From positions 1 to 59,612 of the forward strand of contig CAMNPM010000009.1 in the NCBI GenBank assembly GCA_946548065.1: DNA of 59,612 bases, read 5' to 3'. The notes below the pieces were generated by a model. That model saw only the letters and a list, made by a program, of their open reading frames with translations. It ran no database searches and had not been told where the DNA came from. Shown one piece after another: positions 34,307-43,646 of the stretch. A program made the position numbers and the translations under genes. Numbering within the stretch: the first letter of the stretch is position 1; the number at the start of each line of letters is the position of its first letter. This DNA is from an uncultured Prevotella sp. GTDB lineage: Bacteria; Bacteroidota; Bacteroidia; Bacteroidales; Bacteroidaceae.

Positions 34307-34339
34307 CTTTTCAGAGAAAAAAATGTCATTTTGACACCT

Positions 34340-35344
34340 CTATACATCAAAAAACTCTCTCCGCAGTGGATAATTATTGCGTAATGATTCAAAATCAGAA
34401 GGGCGCAATTTCAGTTTTTCACTATCTTTCAACGGGTTATAGAGTTCAAGCGGATTTCCGGTATACTGAAAACTTGCTGGCAGCCTGGGGGCTTCCACTT
34501 TTCCGGGATGTGGCCAAGCAAAATGCCGGCACAGCGCGTCAATCACCATATTGTCAGCATTCACCTTCCCGTCAGCAGAATATCCGGCAATATGAGGAGT
34601 GCCAATGAAGACATGCTGCAGCAAGTCGGTATTCAGCTGAGGCTCTCCCTCCCACACGTCCAGCACGGCGTCTCTCACTCTGCCCTCTGCTAAGGCTTTG
34701 AGCAGTGCCTGATTGTCCACCACCTCACCACGACTGGTATTTATTATATAAGGTACGCGCGTGGTGGATTTCAAGAACTCCTCGTCGGCCATGTGGTAGG
34801 TGGCATAGCGTCCTTCTCTGGTCAGGGGAACGTGGAAGGTGATGATGTCAGCTTGACGGCCTATCTCGTCCATCGTCACAAAGTCAGGGCGGCCTAACAG
34901 CGGATCGCATACCAGGACACGCATGCCCAGACGCTCCGCTACCGCTTTTACCTTCGACCCTACATGTCCGCAGCCCACAATGCCGATGGTTGACTGGCGC
35001 AGGGAGAACCCCTTCATCTGTTCTAACAACAGCAGGGCGCACTCCACATACTGTGCCACCGACCCGGAATTGCATCCGGGGCAGTTGGTCCAGCTGATGC
35101 CCGCACTCGCCATATAGTCGGTGTCTATATGGTCATAACCGATGGTGGCGGTAGCTACAAACTGTACTTTCGAGCCTTCCAGCAGTTGTCTGTCGCACCG
35201 TGTGCGGGTACGTACTATCAGTGCATCGGCATCTCTCACGTCGTCAGCTCCGATGTCTGCCCCTGCCTTGTACATCACCTCGTCCGCCAGCACAGCCAGC
35301 TTCTCACGGATATACGGTATCTTATCATCAACAACGATCTTCAT
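34340..35344 (-). CDS. pdxB: Erythronate-4-phosphate dehydrogenase PdxB
   Basis: 334-aa NAD-dependent D-2-hydroxyacid dehydrogenase of pyridoxal phosphate synthesis (DXP-dependent route). The opening MKIVVDDKIPYI, the CPGCNSGSVAQYV segment and the nucleotide-binding GIVGCGHVGSKV are PdxB-like, with a C-terminal dimerisation region ending in the YPLRREF segment. The frame opens 9 nt earlier (35353); the ATG at 35344 fits homologues. It lies 48 nt downstream of the SLC13 gene on the same strand and may be cotranscribed. Confidence 0.92.
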   Translation of the reverse strand: MKIVVDDKIPYIREKLAVLADEVMYKAGADIGADDVRDADALIVRTRTRCDRQLLEGSKVQFVATATIGYDHIDTDYMASAGISWTNCPGCNSGSVAQYVECALLLLEQMKGFSLRQSTIGIVGCGHVGSKVKAVAERLGMRVLVCDPLLGRPDFVTMDEIGRQADIITFHVPLTREGRYATYHMADEEFLKSTTRVPYIINTSRGEVVDNQALLKALAEGRVRDAVLDVWEGEPQLNTDLLQHVFIGTPHIAGYSADGKVNADNMVIDALCRHFAWPHPGKVEAPRLPASFQYTGNPLELYNPLKDSEKLKLRPSDFESLRNNYPLRREFFDV

Positions 35345-35392
35345 GACGGTCAAAATGAAATGTTCTGAACAGTGAGCGAAACGTCGCCCATG

Positions 35393-37192
35393 TTATGGTA
35401 GCGGTGTCAGTGGATAGACGATGTTCACAATCAGTATATTAGCGGCCAGAATGATGAAGTTCATGGGTAGGCCGATGCGTATGAAATCGCTGAAGCGGTA
35501 GCCGCCGGGGCCGTACACCAGCATGTGTGTTGGCGACCCTATCGGGGTGGCAAAGCTGCTGCTGACACTCACCATCAGGGCGATAAGGAAAGGATAAGGC
35601 TCGTAGCCAAGCTGTTCGGCAGCATGATACATGATGGGGAAGAACATAGCTCCTGCCGCTGTGTTGCTGATAAACTCGGTGATGAACGTTCCTACCAGGC
35701 AGATGGCCGTCATCACCACTATCGGGTTGGAGCCGCAGACATCGAGGATACCGAAGGCCATGCGCTCGGCGATGCCCGTTTTTTGTATGGCCAGGCCGAG
35801 TACTACGCTGCTTGCAAAGACCATCAGGATCTCGCCGTTGATGCTCTTCATGGCTTGCTCAGGTGTGCAGCACTTGAGAACCAGCATGGCACCGGCAGCG
35901 ATGAAGGCGCACTGCAACAGCGGCATTACACCCAATGCCGAGAGTACTACCATCGCCAGCATGACGAGTGAGGAGAGGAGTGTCTTGGACCCGATGTTGG
36001 GCAGTTCTGCGTTGTCGAAGAAGTGCAGCTGTGAAGCTAACCGCTCGGTGTCCATGCTCATGTGTGGCGGGCAGTTCAGCAGCAGCGTGTCGCCTGCTTT
36101 CAGCACTACTTCGCGAGGAGGCTTGCTGATGCGCTCTCCACGGCGGGCAACGGCCACGAGCGTCATATTGTTGTTCTTCTCAAATTGACTCTTGCTGATG
36201 GTGGTGCCGATGAGCGGACTGCCGAAGGTGACGTAGGCTGTGCGCAGATGGATGACTTCGTCGTCCAACTCGTGCACTGAGAACACATGGTGGTCGGCAA
36301 TCACAAATCCGTGGGTTTTTATCAGTTCCGCAATCTCGTCTATCTGTCCGGCATATACCAGATGGTCGCCGCCGAGAATATATTCCTTTTCGTTGGGTAG
36401 TGTACGGATATTGTCGAAATGGTATATCTCTAACAGCGAGCCACCTTTTACGTTGTACAGCCCTGCCTCGCCCAGTGTCTGTCCGATGTGCGGGTTGTCG
36501 GATGGCACCCGCAGCTCCACCGTATATTCCGATGTAGACTCAAATGCAGATTCAGGAACCTTTCGCGTAGGCAGCAACCGTTGCATCGCGATAATGGAAA
36601 GCACCCCCACAAAGAGGCAGAAGATACCAGGAATAGCCGTTGCTAAGATGTTCATCTGTCGACCAGTCTCCTCTGCATACAGTCCTGAGATAATCAGGTT
36701 CGGCGGTGTGCCTATCAGCGTACAAACGCCACCCATGCCTGAGGCATAGCTCAGTGGGATGAGCAGTTTGGAGGGTGCTATACCCAGTTTCTTGGACCAC
36801 ATCTTGACGATGTTCACGAAGAGCGTCACCACGGTGGTGTTGCTGAGGAATGAACTCAGCGCTGCTACCGGTAGCATCAGCCTGACGATGGCCTTTGAGT
36901 AGCTGTCGGGTTGCCCAAGGAGATGCTTCACTATCCATTGCAGTACTCCTGTATAGGTGAGGCCAGACACGACGATAAACAACACTCCAATCACTACTAC
37001 CGAGGTGGAGCTGAAGCCCGAGAAGGCTTCCTTGGCATCCAGTACGCCTGTGACAAACAGGACGGCGATGGCACCAAGGAACACCAAGTCGGTACGTAGC
37101 TTTGTCAACAGCAGGATACTGAACATCGAGAGTACGGTCACGATGGTTATCCATGCATGCAGGTTGAATCCTAGAAATTCGAACGGTTCCAT
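35393..37192 (-). CDS. SLC13-family (DASS) transporter with two TrkA-C domains
   Basis: 599-aa permease with about 10-12 TM segments. Residues about 210-390 form a cytoplasmic insert with two TrkA-C (RCK_C) regulatory domains. The hairpin-like segments LSNTTVVTLFVN and ISNTAAGAMFFP (SNT motif, twice) are hallmarks of the sodium:dicarboxylate/sulfate superfamily. The substrate could be sulfate, dicarboxylates or another anion. It follows the RND outer-membrane gene by 8 nt, so it may belong to that transcript. Confidence 0.87.
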   Translation of the reverse strand: MEPFEFLGFNLHAWITIVTVLSMFSILLLTKLRTDLVFLGAIAVLFVTGVLDAKEAFSGFSSTSVVVIGVLFIVVSGLTYTGVLQWIVKHLLGQPDSYSKAIVRLMLPVAALSSFLSNTTVVTLFVNIVKMWSKKLGIAPSKLLIPLSYASGMGGVCTLIGTPPNLIISGLYAEETGRQMNILATAIPGIFCLFVGVLSIIAMQRLLPTRKVPESAFESTSEYTVELRVPSDNPHIGQTLGEAGLYNVKGGSLLEIYHFDNIRTLPNEKEYILGGDHLVYAGQIDEIAELIKTHGFVIADHHVFSVHELDDEVIHLRTAYVTFGSPLIGTTISKSQFEKNNNMTLVAVARRGERISKPPREVVLKAGDTLLLNCPPHMSMDTERLASQLHFFDNAELPNIGSKTLLSSLVMLAMVVLSALGVMPLLQCAFIAAGAMLVLKCCTPEQAMKSINGEILMVFASSVVLGLAIQKTGIAERMAFGILDVCGSNPIVVMTAICLVGTFITEFISNTAAGAMFFPIMYHAAEQLGYEPYPFLIALMVSVSSSFATPIGSPTHMLVYGPGGYRFSDFIRIGLPMNFIILAANILIVNIVYPLTPLP

Positions 37193-37200
37193 TTAGCTTA

Positions 37201-38625
37201 TCAGTTTCCAGACCCGCCTCCAAGGGCAATGTACAGAGCGATGACGGCTTCTGCCGCATCATACATGTTCATGGCTTCGTCAAGCTGTGCGTCAAGCAGC
37301 GACTCTTGGGCCTTCAGCACCTCCAGGTAGCTGGCCTTGCCATTGTCCATCAGTTCGTGAGTTCCCGTGTACGCGCTACGCAGCACTTCCACCTGGCGGT
37401 GGTAGTAGGTATGCTTCTCGCGGGCTGCCATGCAGTCTGCCATGGCTTCGTTCACTTGGTTGCCGGCGTTGATGATTGTCTGCACGTACTTCTTCTGCAG
37501 GTCCTCCTCAGTGAGTTGGGCAATCTTTTTGTTGGCTATCAGTCGGCCACGTGCAAGGATGGGCTGTGTGAGCTGTCCGATGGCATTGAGCAGCAGTTTT
37601 CCCGGGTTGATAATTTCTCCATTCGAGTTGGTCCATCCGGCTGAGCCACTGAGTGTGATGCCGGGGTAGAATGCAGAGCGGGCGGCCTGTGTGTTGTAGA
37701 ATGCCTCCTCCATGGCGTGGTTGGTCATGCGGATGTCAGGACGGTACTCCAGCATCATGGCCGGTACGCCCAGATGCAGGTATTTGGTGTCGAACATGCG
37801 CTCTTGGGCATCGCCCAGAGCCTCAGCATGGTGCAGTATGGTGGAACCCCACTTCACACGCTCAATGTGCTGGGGCGTGATGCCCAGCATCTGGCAGATG
37901 TCGTTTTCTACAGAGCGGATATGACGGCGGGTATCCACAATCTGTGTCTTTACACTCAGATAGGATGCCTCCATCTGGTTGACAGCAGTGCTGTAGGCCT
38001 TGCCGTTCTCCCAGAGTGTTTTCTCCGTTTCAAGCGATTTGTTCCAGAGGCTGTCGGTCATCTCCAGAATCTCCAACTGAAGGTCGAGCACCTGCAGCAA
38101 GAAGTACTGCTGGGCTGTCACCGAGATGAGGTTAGATTTTACTGCCTCTTGCTGCATCTGTGATTGCAGGAGCACGGCCTTGGCTGCGCGCTTCTTGTTG
38201 GTGATGGAGCCGAATACATCTACCTCCATCGACAACTGCAACGGCAGGCTGTATGTCTTTGTGGCCTTGTTTCCGTCGAAGCTGGAAATAGTACCCTGCG
38301 GTGAGAAATAGAGCGACGGCAGATAGGCCATCTTGGCCGCTTTCAGTGCGGCCTGCGATTTCTCCACGGCGATGCGTGCGGAGTTCAGGTCGGTATTGTT
38401 GGCTAATACCTGTTCTATGAGCTGCTGGAGCTTAGGGTCAGTGAAGAACTCGCGCCACGTCATCTGGGCGATAGACTGTTCACCGGTGGCTCCTGTAATG
38501 TCCTGTGTAGTGCCAAAGGCTTCAGCAGGAGCCTGCGTCTTTTGCTCGTACTTGTTATATATGCCGCAGCCCGTGAGCGATAGGCTCACGGCTGCGACGG
38601 TGATGATGTTGCTTAGTCTGTTCAT
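37201..38625 (-). CDS. RND efflux outer-membrane channel lipoprotein (TolC/NodT family)
   Basis: 474-aa outer-membrane factor. Lipobox LTGC (Cys20) follows a short signal, and two repeats of an outer-membrane efflux domain with long helical segments make up the rest. It completes the tripartite system with the inner-membrane pump and adaptor encoded just upstream. The frame is open to 38664, overlapping the pump gene, but ATG 38625 starts the signal peptide (MNRLSNIITV) and leaves a 22-nt gap. Confidence 0.9.
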   Translation of the reverse strand: MNRLSNIITVAAVSLSLTGCGIYNKYEQKTQAPAEAFGTTQDITGATGEQSIAQMTWREFFTDPKLQQLIEQVLANNTDLNSARIAVEKSQAALKAAKMAYLPSLYFSPQGTISSFDGNKATKTYSLPLQLSMEVDVFGSITNKKRAAKAVLLQSQMQQEAVKSNLISVTAQQYFLLQVLDLQLEILEMTDSLWNKSLETEKTLWENGKAYSTAVNQMEASYLSVKTQIVDTRRHIRSVENDICQMLGITPQHIERVKWGSTILHHAEALGDAQERMFDTKYLHLGVPAMMLEYRPDIRMTNHAMEEAFYNTQAARSAFYPGITLSGSAGWTNSNGEIINPGKLLLNAIGQLTQPILARGRLIANKKIAQLTEEDLQKKYVQTIINAGNQVNEAMADCMAAREKHTYYHRQVEVLRSAYTGTHELMDNGKASYLEVLKAQESLLDAQLDEAMNMYDAAEAVIALYIALGGGSGN

Positions 38626-38647
38626 GATTATCTGCGATGTTTCGATG

Positions 38648-41600
38648 TTATGATATTTCGGCATTTTCTCTTTTCACTGTCACTGTTCCCTGGAACTTCT
38701 CATGCAGCTTCTGGAACACGATGAAGAAGGCAGGTACGACGAAGAGCAGGGCAACAGTACCGATGCTCATGCCGCCAATCACACCGAGGGCGAGGGCGCG
38801 GTTACCCACGGCACCGGCACCACCCGTAATCACCAGGGGCACCATACCGATAATCATCGTGGCCACGGTCATCAAGATAGGACGCAGACGCTCCTTACAA
38901 GCCTCGAAGGCAGCATCCACGATGCTCATGCCCTGGGCACGGCGCTCCGTAGCGAACTCGGTAATCAGGATGGCCGTCTTGGCCAACAGACCAATCAGCA
39001 TGATGACACCCGTCTGCAGGTAGATGTTGTTGTCCATTCCCGGCAGACCGAGCGAATTGCCAAAATAGGCGAACACGAAGGCACCCATCAGTCCGAACGG
39101 CACACTGAACAGCACGGCCCACGGCGTGAACCACGAGTTGTAGAGCGAAGCCAGGATGAGGTAGATCAGGATGGCGCAGATGATGTAGATAAAGGCTGTG
39201 GCATTAGAACCGGCAGCCTCTTCCAGCTCGCGCGACATGCCGCTATATTCGAAGGTGGCCGTATTGGGCATCTCCTCCTTGAACACCTCGGCAATGACCT
39301 TGTGTACATCACCCTCTGTATAGCCGCTACCGGGAGTGATATAGCAGGTGATGGCCTGCATCAGGTTGAAGTGCTCGATATTGGCAGGACCTACGATCTC
39401 CTTCAACGAGACGAACTGCGAGATAGGAGCCATCTTGCCGCCCCTCACCTGCATGAAGATGTTCTGTAGTGCCTGCGGGTCGAGACGATACTCGGGCGAG
39501 GCAGAAGCCATGATACGGTAGACCTTACCAAACTGGTTGAAGTTACCAATATAGGCGCCACCACAGTATGCACCCAGCGTGTTGAGCACGTCGGAGGGTG
39601 ACACACCGGCGCGGTCGCACTGGGCAGCATCGACATCTACCTGATACTTCGGGAAGCGCTCAGAGTAGGTGGACGATGCGGAGGCAACTTCCGGCCGCGC
39701 TGATAATTTGGCCAGGAAACGCTCGGTATGCTTGGCAAATTCCGACAGATTGCCGTCGGTGGGATCCTCCACAATCAGGGTGATGTCGTTACTCGTACCG
39801 TAGCCGGGAATCTGAGGCATCTGGAAAGGCAGCACCTGCAGGTTCTTGATGTCCATACAGTCATAGTAGAACCGGCCGAGGACAAGGTCGATGAGGTGGT
39901 TCATGCCCGGACGATCGTCCCAGTTCTTCAGGCGCACCACCATCGTGGCGTAGTTGGAACCGGCACCCGACAGCATACCGTAGCCGCAGGTCATGGAGAA
40001 GCTCTCCAGTTCGGGAATCTTCTTCACCTTCTCCTCCACCTTCTTCACCATCTCGCGGGTCTGCTTCAGCGTGGTACCCTCCGGTGCACGTACCTCAACC
40101 AGGAACACGCCCTGGTCTTCCTGAGGCACCAGACCCGAAGGCAGGCTCTTCATGAAGAACACCAGCAGCACGGCAGCCAAAGCCAGGAAACTCCATGCCA
40201 GCATGGGGCGCTTGATGAACTTCTGGACAGCCTTGCTGTATTTATTATAGATGGCATTATAGCTGACTTCATACGCTTTCTTGGTATAATAGGTCAGGCC
40301 CTTGCCTTCCTTCTTGCCTTCCGTCACGCGCATCATGATGGCGCAGAGGGCTGGACACAGCGTCAGGGCCGATATACACGACAGACCTACGGACGAGGCA
40401 ATGGTGATACCAAACTGAGTGAAGAACGTACCTGAGGTGCCTGGCATGAAGGTCACGGGGATGAACACTGCCATAAATACTAAGGTACACGATACAACAG
40501 CCACCGACACCTCGTTCATGGCCTGACGGGTGGCCTCACGGGCATCGCTGATGCCGCTCTCCATCTTTGCCATGACGGCCTCTACCACCACGATGGCATC
40601 ATCCACCACCGTACCGATGGCCAGCACCAGTGCGAACAGTGTCAGGATGTTGAGCGAGAATCCCGCCATCGACACGACGGCAAAGGTACCCAGCAGCGAC
40701 ACGATAATAGATATCGAAGGGATGATGGTGGCCTTGAAGTTCTGCAGGAAGAAGAACACCACGAGCACCACGAGGATGATGGCGATGACAAGTGTCTCCA
40801 CCACGTTGTGGATGGCGGCGAACAGGAAGTCGTCGCTGGTCATCATGGTCACAATCTCCAGTCCGGGAGGCATCGTCTTCTTCGCCTCCTCAAAGGTCTT
40901 CTTGATGTTGGCGTTCACCTGGGTGGCATTGGCACCCGGTGCAGCGAATACCAGGAAGAGGGCTCCCGGACGGTCCTGGATATTTGACGTGAAGTTGTAG
41001 CTCATGGCACCGATCTTCACCTCGGCCACATCGCTCAGATGCAGGATGCCGCCACCGCTGGTGCGCAGCACGATGTCGTTGAACTCCTCGACGGTCTTCA
41101 GCGTACCCTTGTACTGCATGGAGTACTGATAGGAGTTTTCCGACATTTCGCCCAGCGTACCTACTGCCGATACGAAGCTCTGTCCGCTGATGGCTGCAAA
41201 GACATCGTTGGGCGTCAGGCCATACTGCGCCATCACGTCGGGCTTCAGCCAGATGCGCAGGGCGTAGGTGTTACCCAGACCCTGTACGTTACCCACGCCG
41301 GTGATACGCATCAGCTTCGGCTTGAGGTTAATGTCTACATAGTTCGACACAAAGTCCTCGTCGTACTTGCCGTCGGCACTCTTCACGGCGAAGATCTGCA
41401 GAATGTTGTTCTGGCGCTTCTCCACCTTCACACCGACTTTGTTCACGTCGGCAGGCAGCAGCGACTGGGCTCGGGTGACGCGGTTCTGCACGTTCACCGT
41501 CGCCATGTCGGGGTCGGTGCCTTGCTTGAAGTAGACGTTGATCTCCACCTCACCGTTCGACGAGGCCTTGGAGGTCATGTAGGTCATGTCGTTCACACCG

Positions 41601-41812
41601 TTGATGGCCTCTTCCAGAGGCTGGATGACCGACTTCATCACCGTGTTCTCGTCAGCACCGGTGTAGCTGGTGCTGACATTGACCGTAGGCGGTGCAATGT
41701 CGGGATATTGCTCTACTGGCAGTGTGCTCATCGAGATGTAGCCCACCAGTGCAATCACAATCGAGATGGCGCACGCCATCACGTATTTGTTGATAAAGAT
41801 ATTGTTCTTCAT
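38648..41812 (-). CDS. RND-type multidrug efflux permease (AcrB/HAE1 family)
   Basis: 1054-aa proton-driven inner-membrane pump with 12 TM helices and two large periplasmic loops. The N-terminus (FINKYVMACAISIVIALVGY) and the Asp-Asp pair in TM4 (GTVVDDAIVVVEA) that relays protons are typical. It exports hydrophobic or amphiphilic compounds such as antibiotics, bile salts or detergents; substrates cannot be read. Encoded between adaptor (33-nt gap) and outer-membrane factor. No regulator gene adjoins the operon. Confidence 0.95.
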   Translation of the reverse strand: MKNNIFINKYVMACAISIVIALVGYISMSTLPVEQYPDIAPPTVNVSTSYTGADENTVMKSVIQPLEEAINGVNDMTYMTSKASSNGEVEINVYFKQGTDPDMATVNVQNRVTRAQSLLPADVNKVGVKVEKRQNNILQIFAVKSADGKYDEDFVSNYVDINLKPKLMRITGVGNVQGLGNTYALRIWLKPDVMAQYGLTPNDVFAAISGQSFVSAVGTLGEMSENSYQYSMQYKGTLKTVEEFNDIVLRTSGGGILHLSDVAEVKIGAMSYNFTSNIQDRPGALFLVFAAPGANATQVNANIKKTFEEAKKTMPPGLEIVTMMTSDDFLFAAIHNVVETLVIAIILVVLVVFFFLQNFKATIIPSISIIVSLLGTFAVVSMAGFSLNILTLFALVLAIGTVVDDAIVVVEAVMAKMESGISDAREATRQAMNEVSVAVVSCTLVFMAVFIPVTFMPGTSGTFFTQFGITIASSVGLSCISALTLCPALCAIMMRVTEGKKEGKGLTYYTKKAYEVSYNAIYNKYSKAVQKFIKRPMLAWSFLALAAVLLVFFMKSLPSGLVPQEDQGVFLVEVRAPEGTTLKQTREMVKKVEEKVKKIPELESFSMTCGYGMLSGAGSNYATMVVRLKNWDDRPGMNHLIDLVLGRFYYDCMDIKNLQVLPFQMPQIPGYGTSNDITLIVEDPTDGNLSEFAKHTERFLAKLSARPEVASASSTYSERFPKYQVDVDAAQCDRAGVSPSDVLNTLGAYCGGAYIGNFNQFGKVYRIMASASPEYRLDPQALQNIFMQVRGGKMAPISQFVSLKEIVGPANIEHFNLMQAITCYITPGSGYTEGDVHKVIAEVFKEEMPNTATFEYSGMSRELEEAAGSNATAFIYIICAILIYLILASLYNSWFTPWAVLFSVPFGLMGAFVFAYFGNSLGLPGMDNNIYLQTGVIMLIGLLAKTAILITEFATERRAQGMSIVDAAFEACKERLRPILMTVATMIIGMVPLVITGGAGAVGNRALALGVIGGMSIGTVALLFVVPAFFIVFQKLHEKFQGTVTVKRENAEIS

Positions 41813-41845
41813 ATTTCGGAATATCGATATTACGTTATCACGAAA

Positions 41846-42973
41846 TTACTCCTCACTTTTTTCTTCTTTCTTCACCCCGCCAGGGAAGAGTACCTTCTGT
41901 CCCTCTGTGACATTGTTGGCACCGGTGGTCACAATCATGTCACCCTCGCTCAGGCCGCTGGTCACGATGAAGTCCTTACCGTTGCCGGTATCATGTGTGG
42001 TCACTTCTACTGCCGTTGCGGTGCTGTCGGCCTTCACCTTATACACCTGCGACTTGTCCTGCAGGCGTACCACGGCAAACTGGGGAATGACAATCACGCC
42101 CTTTTCAGCAAAAGGCATGACGATGGTACCTTGAATACCAGAATACAGATGGCCATTAGGATTGGGGAACGACACTTTGCTGGTCAGCGAACCGGTGGCA
42201 GCATCTACTACTCCCGACATGCTGACGACACGGCCCTTGTGGGGGTACTCGGTGCCGTTTTTCATCACAAACGTGACTTCCGGCAGTTGGGCAATATATT
42301 CATCCACGTCGGCACCCTTCACACCTTCTTTTACCATCGACTCGACAACGGCCTCCGTCACAGAGAATTCTGCGTACATCGTCGTGTTGCCGCTCAGCAT
42401 GGTCAGCTGTGTGGTGGGAGACACCTGGTCGCCGATGCGCACGGGAATCTCACCGATGACACCGGAGACAGTGGCTGAGATGGTGCAGAAGCCGAGGTTT
42501 ACCTTGGCGCGGTTGACGGCAGCACGGGCCTGGGCTACTGCGGCCTGGGCCTGCTTGTAGCTGTTTTCTGAGTTGTTGAGCATATAGCTGCTCACGATTT
42601 TTTTGTCAAAGAGGTTTTTGTTCGACTCATACTCCAGCTTGGCCGAGTTCTCCTGGGCCAGGGCAGCCTGCAGGTTGGCCTGGGCGGCCTCCAGTTCTAA
42701 CTGTGCATTGCGCGAGTCGATGATAAAGAGCGTCTGGCCTTTCTTCACCTGCTCACCTTCGGTCACGCAGATCTTCATCAGCTGTCCGCTCACCTGCGGA
42801 GTGACCGTCACGTCGTTCTGGCCTTTCATCCTGGCACTGAACTTGTAAGGCAACTCAATGTCTGTTTTCTTGATGGTCATCGTCTCAAACGATGAGTCTG
42901 TCTGCTGGGGCATGTCCAGCGAGCACGATGCCAGTCCTATGCTGAGCATCAATGTCCATTTTGAGGTTTTCAT
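41846..42973 (-). CDS. RND efflux periplasmic adaptor lipoprotein (AcrA-type)
   Basis: 375-aa membrane-fusion protein. Lipobox LASC (Cys17), a barrel-sandwich lipoyl-like domain split by a helical hairpin (about 65-170, rich in Ala/Glu/Gln), then beta-barrel and membrane-proximal domains. It connects the pump with the outer-membrane channel. First gene of the operon. Its upstream region has TGTCTTTG on the minus strand, a one-base departure from the -7 consensus. Confidence 0.93.
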   Translation of the reverse strand: MKTSKWTLMLSIGLASCSLDMPQQTDSSFETMTIKKTDIELPYKFSARMKGQNDVTVTPQVSGQLMKICVTEGEQVKKGQTLFIIDSRNAQLELEAAQANLQAALAQENSAKLEYESNKNLFDKKIVSSYMLNNSENSYKQAQAAVAQARAAVNRAKVNLGFCTISATVSGVIGEIPVRIGDQVSPTTQLTMLSGNTTMYAEFSVTEAVVESMVKEGVKGADVDEYIAQLPEVTFVMKNGTEYPHKGRVVSMSGVVDAATGSLTSKVSFPNPNGHLYSGIQGTIVMPFAEKGVIVIPQFAVVRLQDKSQVYKVKADSTATAVEVTTHDTGNGKDFIVTSGLSEGDMIVTTGANNVTEGQKVLFPGGVKKEEKSEE

Positions 42974-43044
42974 TCTGATATTTGTTATTTTTTCTGTTTA
43001 AACTTTGCAAAGACAACCCAATCTCCGTAAATATCCTGGTGTTG

Positions 43045-43500
43045 TTATGCTGCGGTGCTTTTTCTTTCCTGTAGCTTCAGGCCGATGCCGAACACCTCAC
43101 CCATCAGCAGGGCGAAGAAGCCTTCACACAATACGGTAATGCTGTCTGATATGGCATTAGTGAGCGATTGGCCAGTAATGACGGCGAGGCTGAAACCGAT
43201 GAGGCCTACGCCTATCAGCAGGGTGCATATACCATACTTGCGGAGCAGGCTTACATTCTTCTCCGTGAATATCTGGTTGCGGTTTACGTTCAGGATGAAC
43301 TTGATGAAGTAGACGAGCGTCATCACCCCCGCCCCCAGAATCACTAAGGTCAGGACGAGCAAGCCGATCAAGCTGCCCAGCGACAGAGTGTCGAAGTCAA
43401 TGTGGGTAGCCGATTTGCCGCTGGTGAAAAAGAGACTCATCACGATGTCTACTAGCGTAAGCGCCAGTACGAGCACACATAAAAGATTAATTTTTTTCAT
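43045..43500 (-). CDS. DUF2975-type small membrane protein
   Basis: 151-aa protein with four hydrophobic segments (about 5-22, 42-68, 92-108, 118-140) of the DUF2975 pattern. In many bacteria this family is paired with a small Cro/C1-type regulator; none is found beside this copy. It has its own -7 element (43555-43562). Function unknown. Confidence 0.75.
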   Translation of the reverse strand: MKKINLLCVLVLALTLVDIVMSLFFTSGKSATHIDFDTLSLGSLIGLLVLTLVILGAGVMTLVYFIKFILNVNRNQIFTEKNVSLLRKYGICTLLIGVGLIGFSLAVITGQSLTNAISDSITVLCEGFFALLMGEVFGIGLKLQERKSTAA

Positions 43501-43554
43501 ATTTTCTTATTTTTTTAGTTGTATTATTCCTAGTTTGTTTTCATAACACGGGTG

Positions 43555-43562
43555 CAAAGATA
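43555..43562 (-). promoter_or_regulatory. -7 promoter element for the DUF2975 gene
   Basis: TATCTTTG on the minus strand, 54 nt before the ATG at 43500. Confidence 0.55.
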
Positions 43563-43646
43563 ATCAAATTTCTCCAAATTTCATTATATAATGTGGAAAA
43601 AATGCGTTTTCTCTGTCGTAGATGCCTTTCGGAGCGGAGTCTGGGG

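Noticed and set aside
41039..42478. 479-codon open frame antisense to the RND pump and adaptor genes
   Set aside because: Spans two real genes on the other strand, has no domain or signal, and has a shadow-type composition rich in His, Val and Gly.
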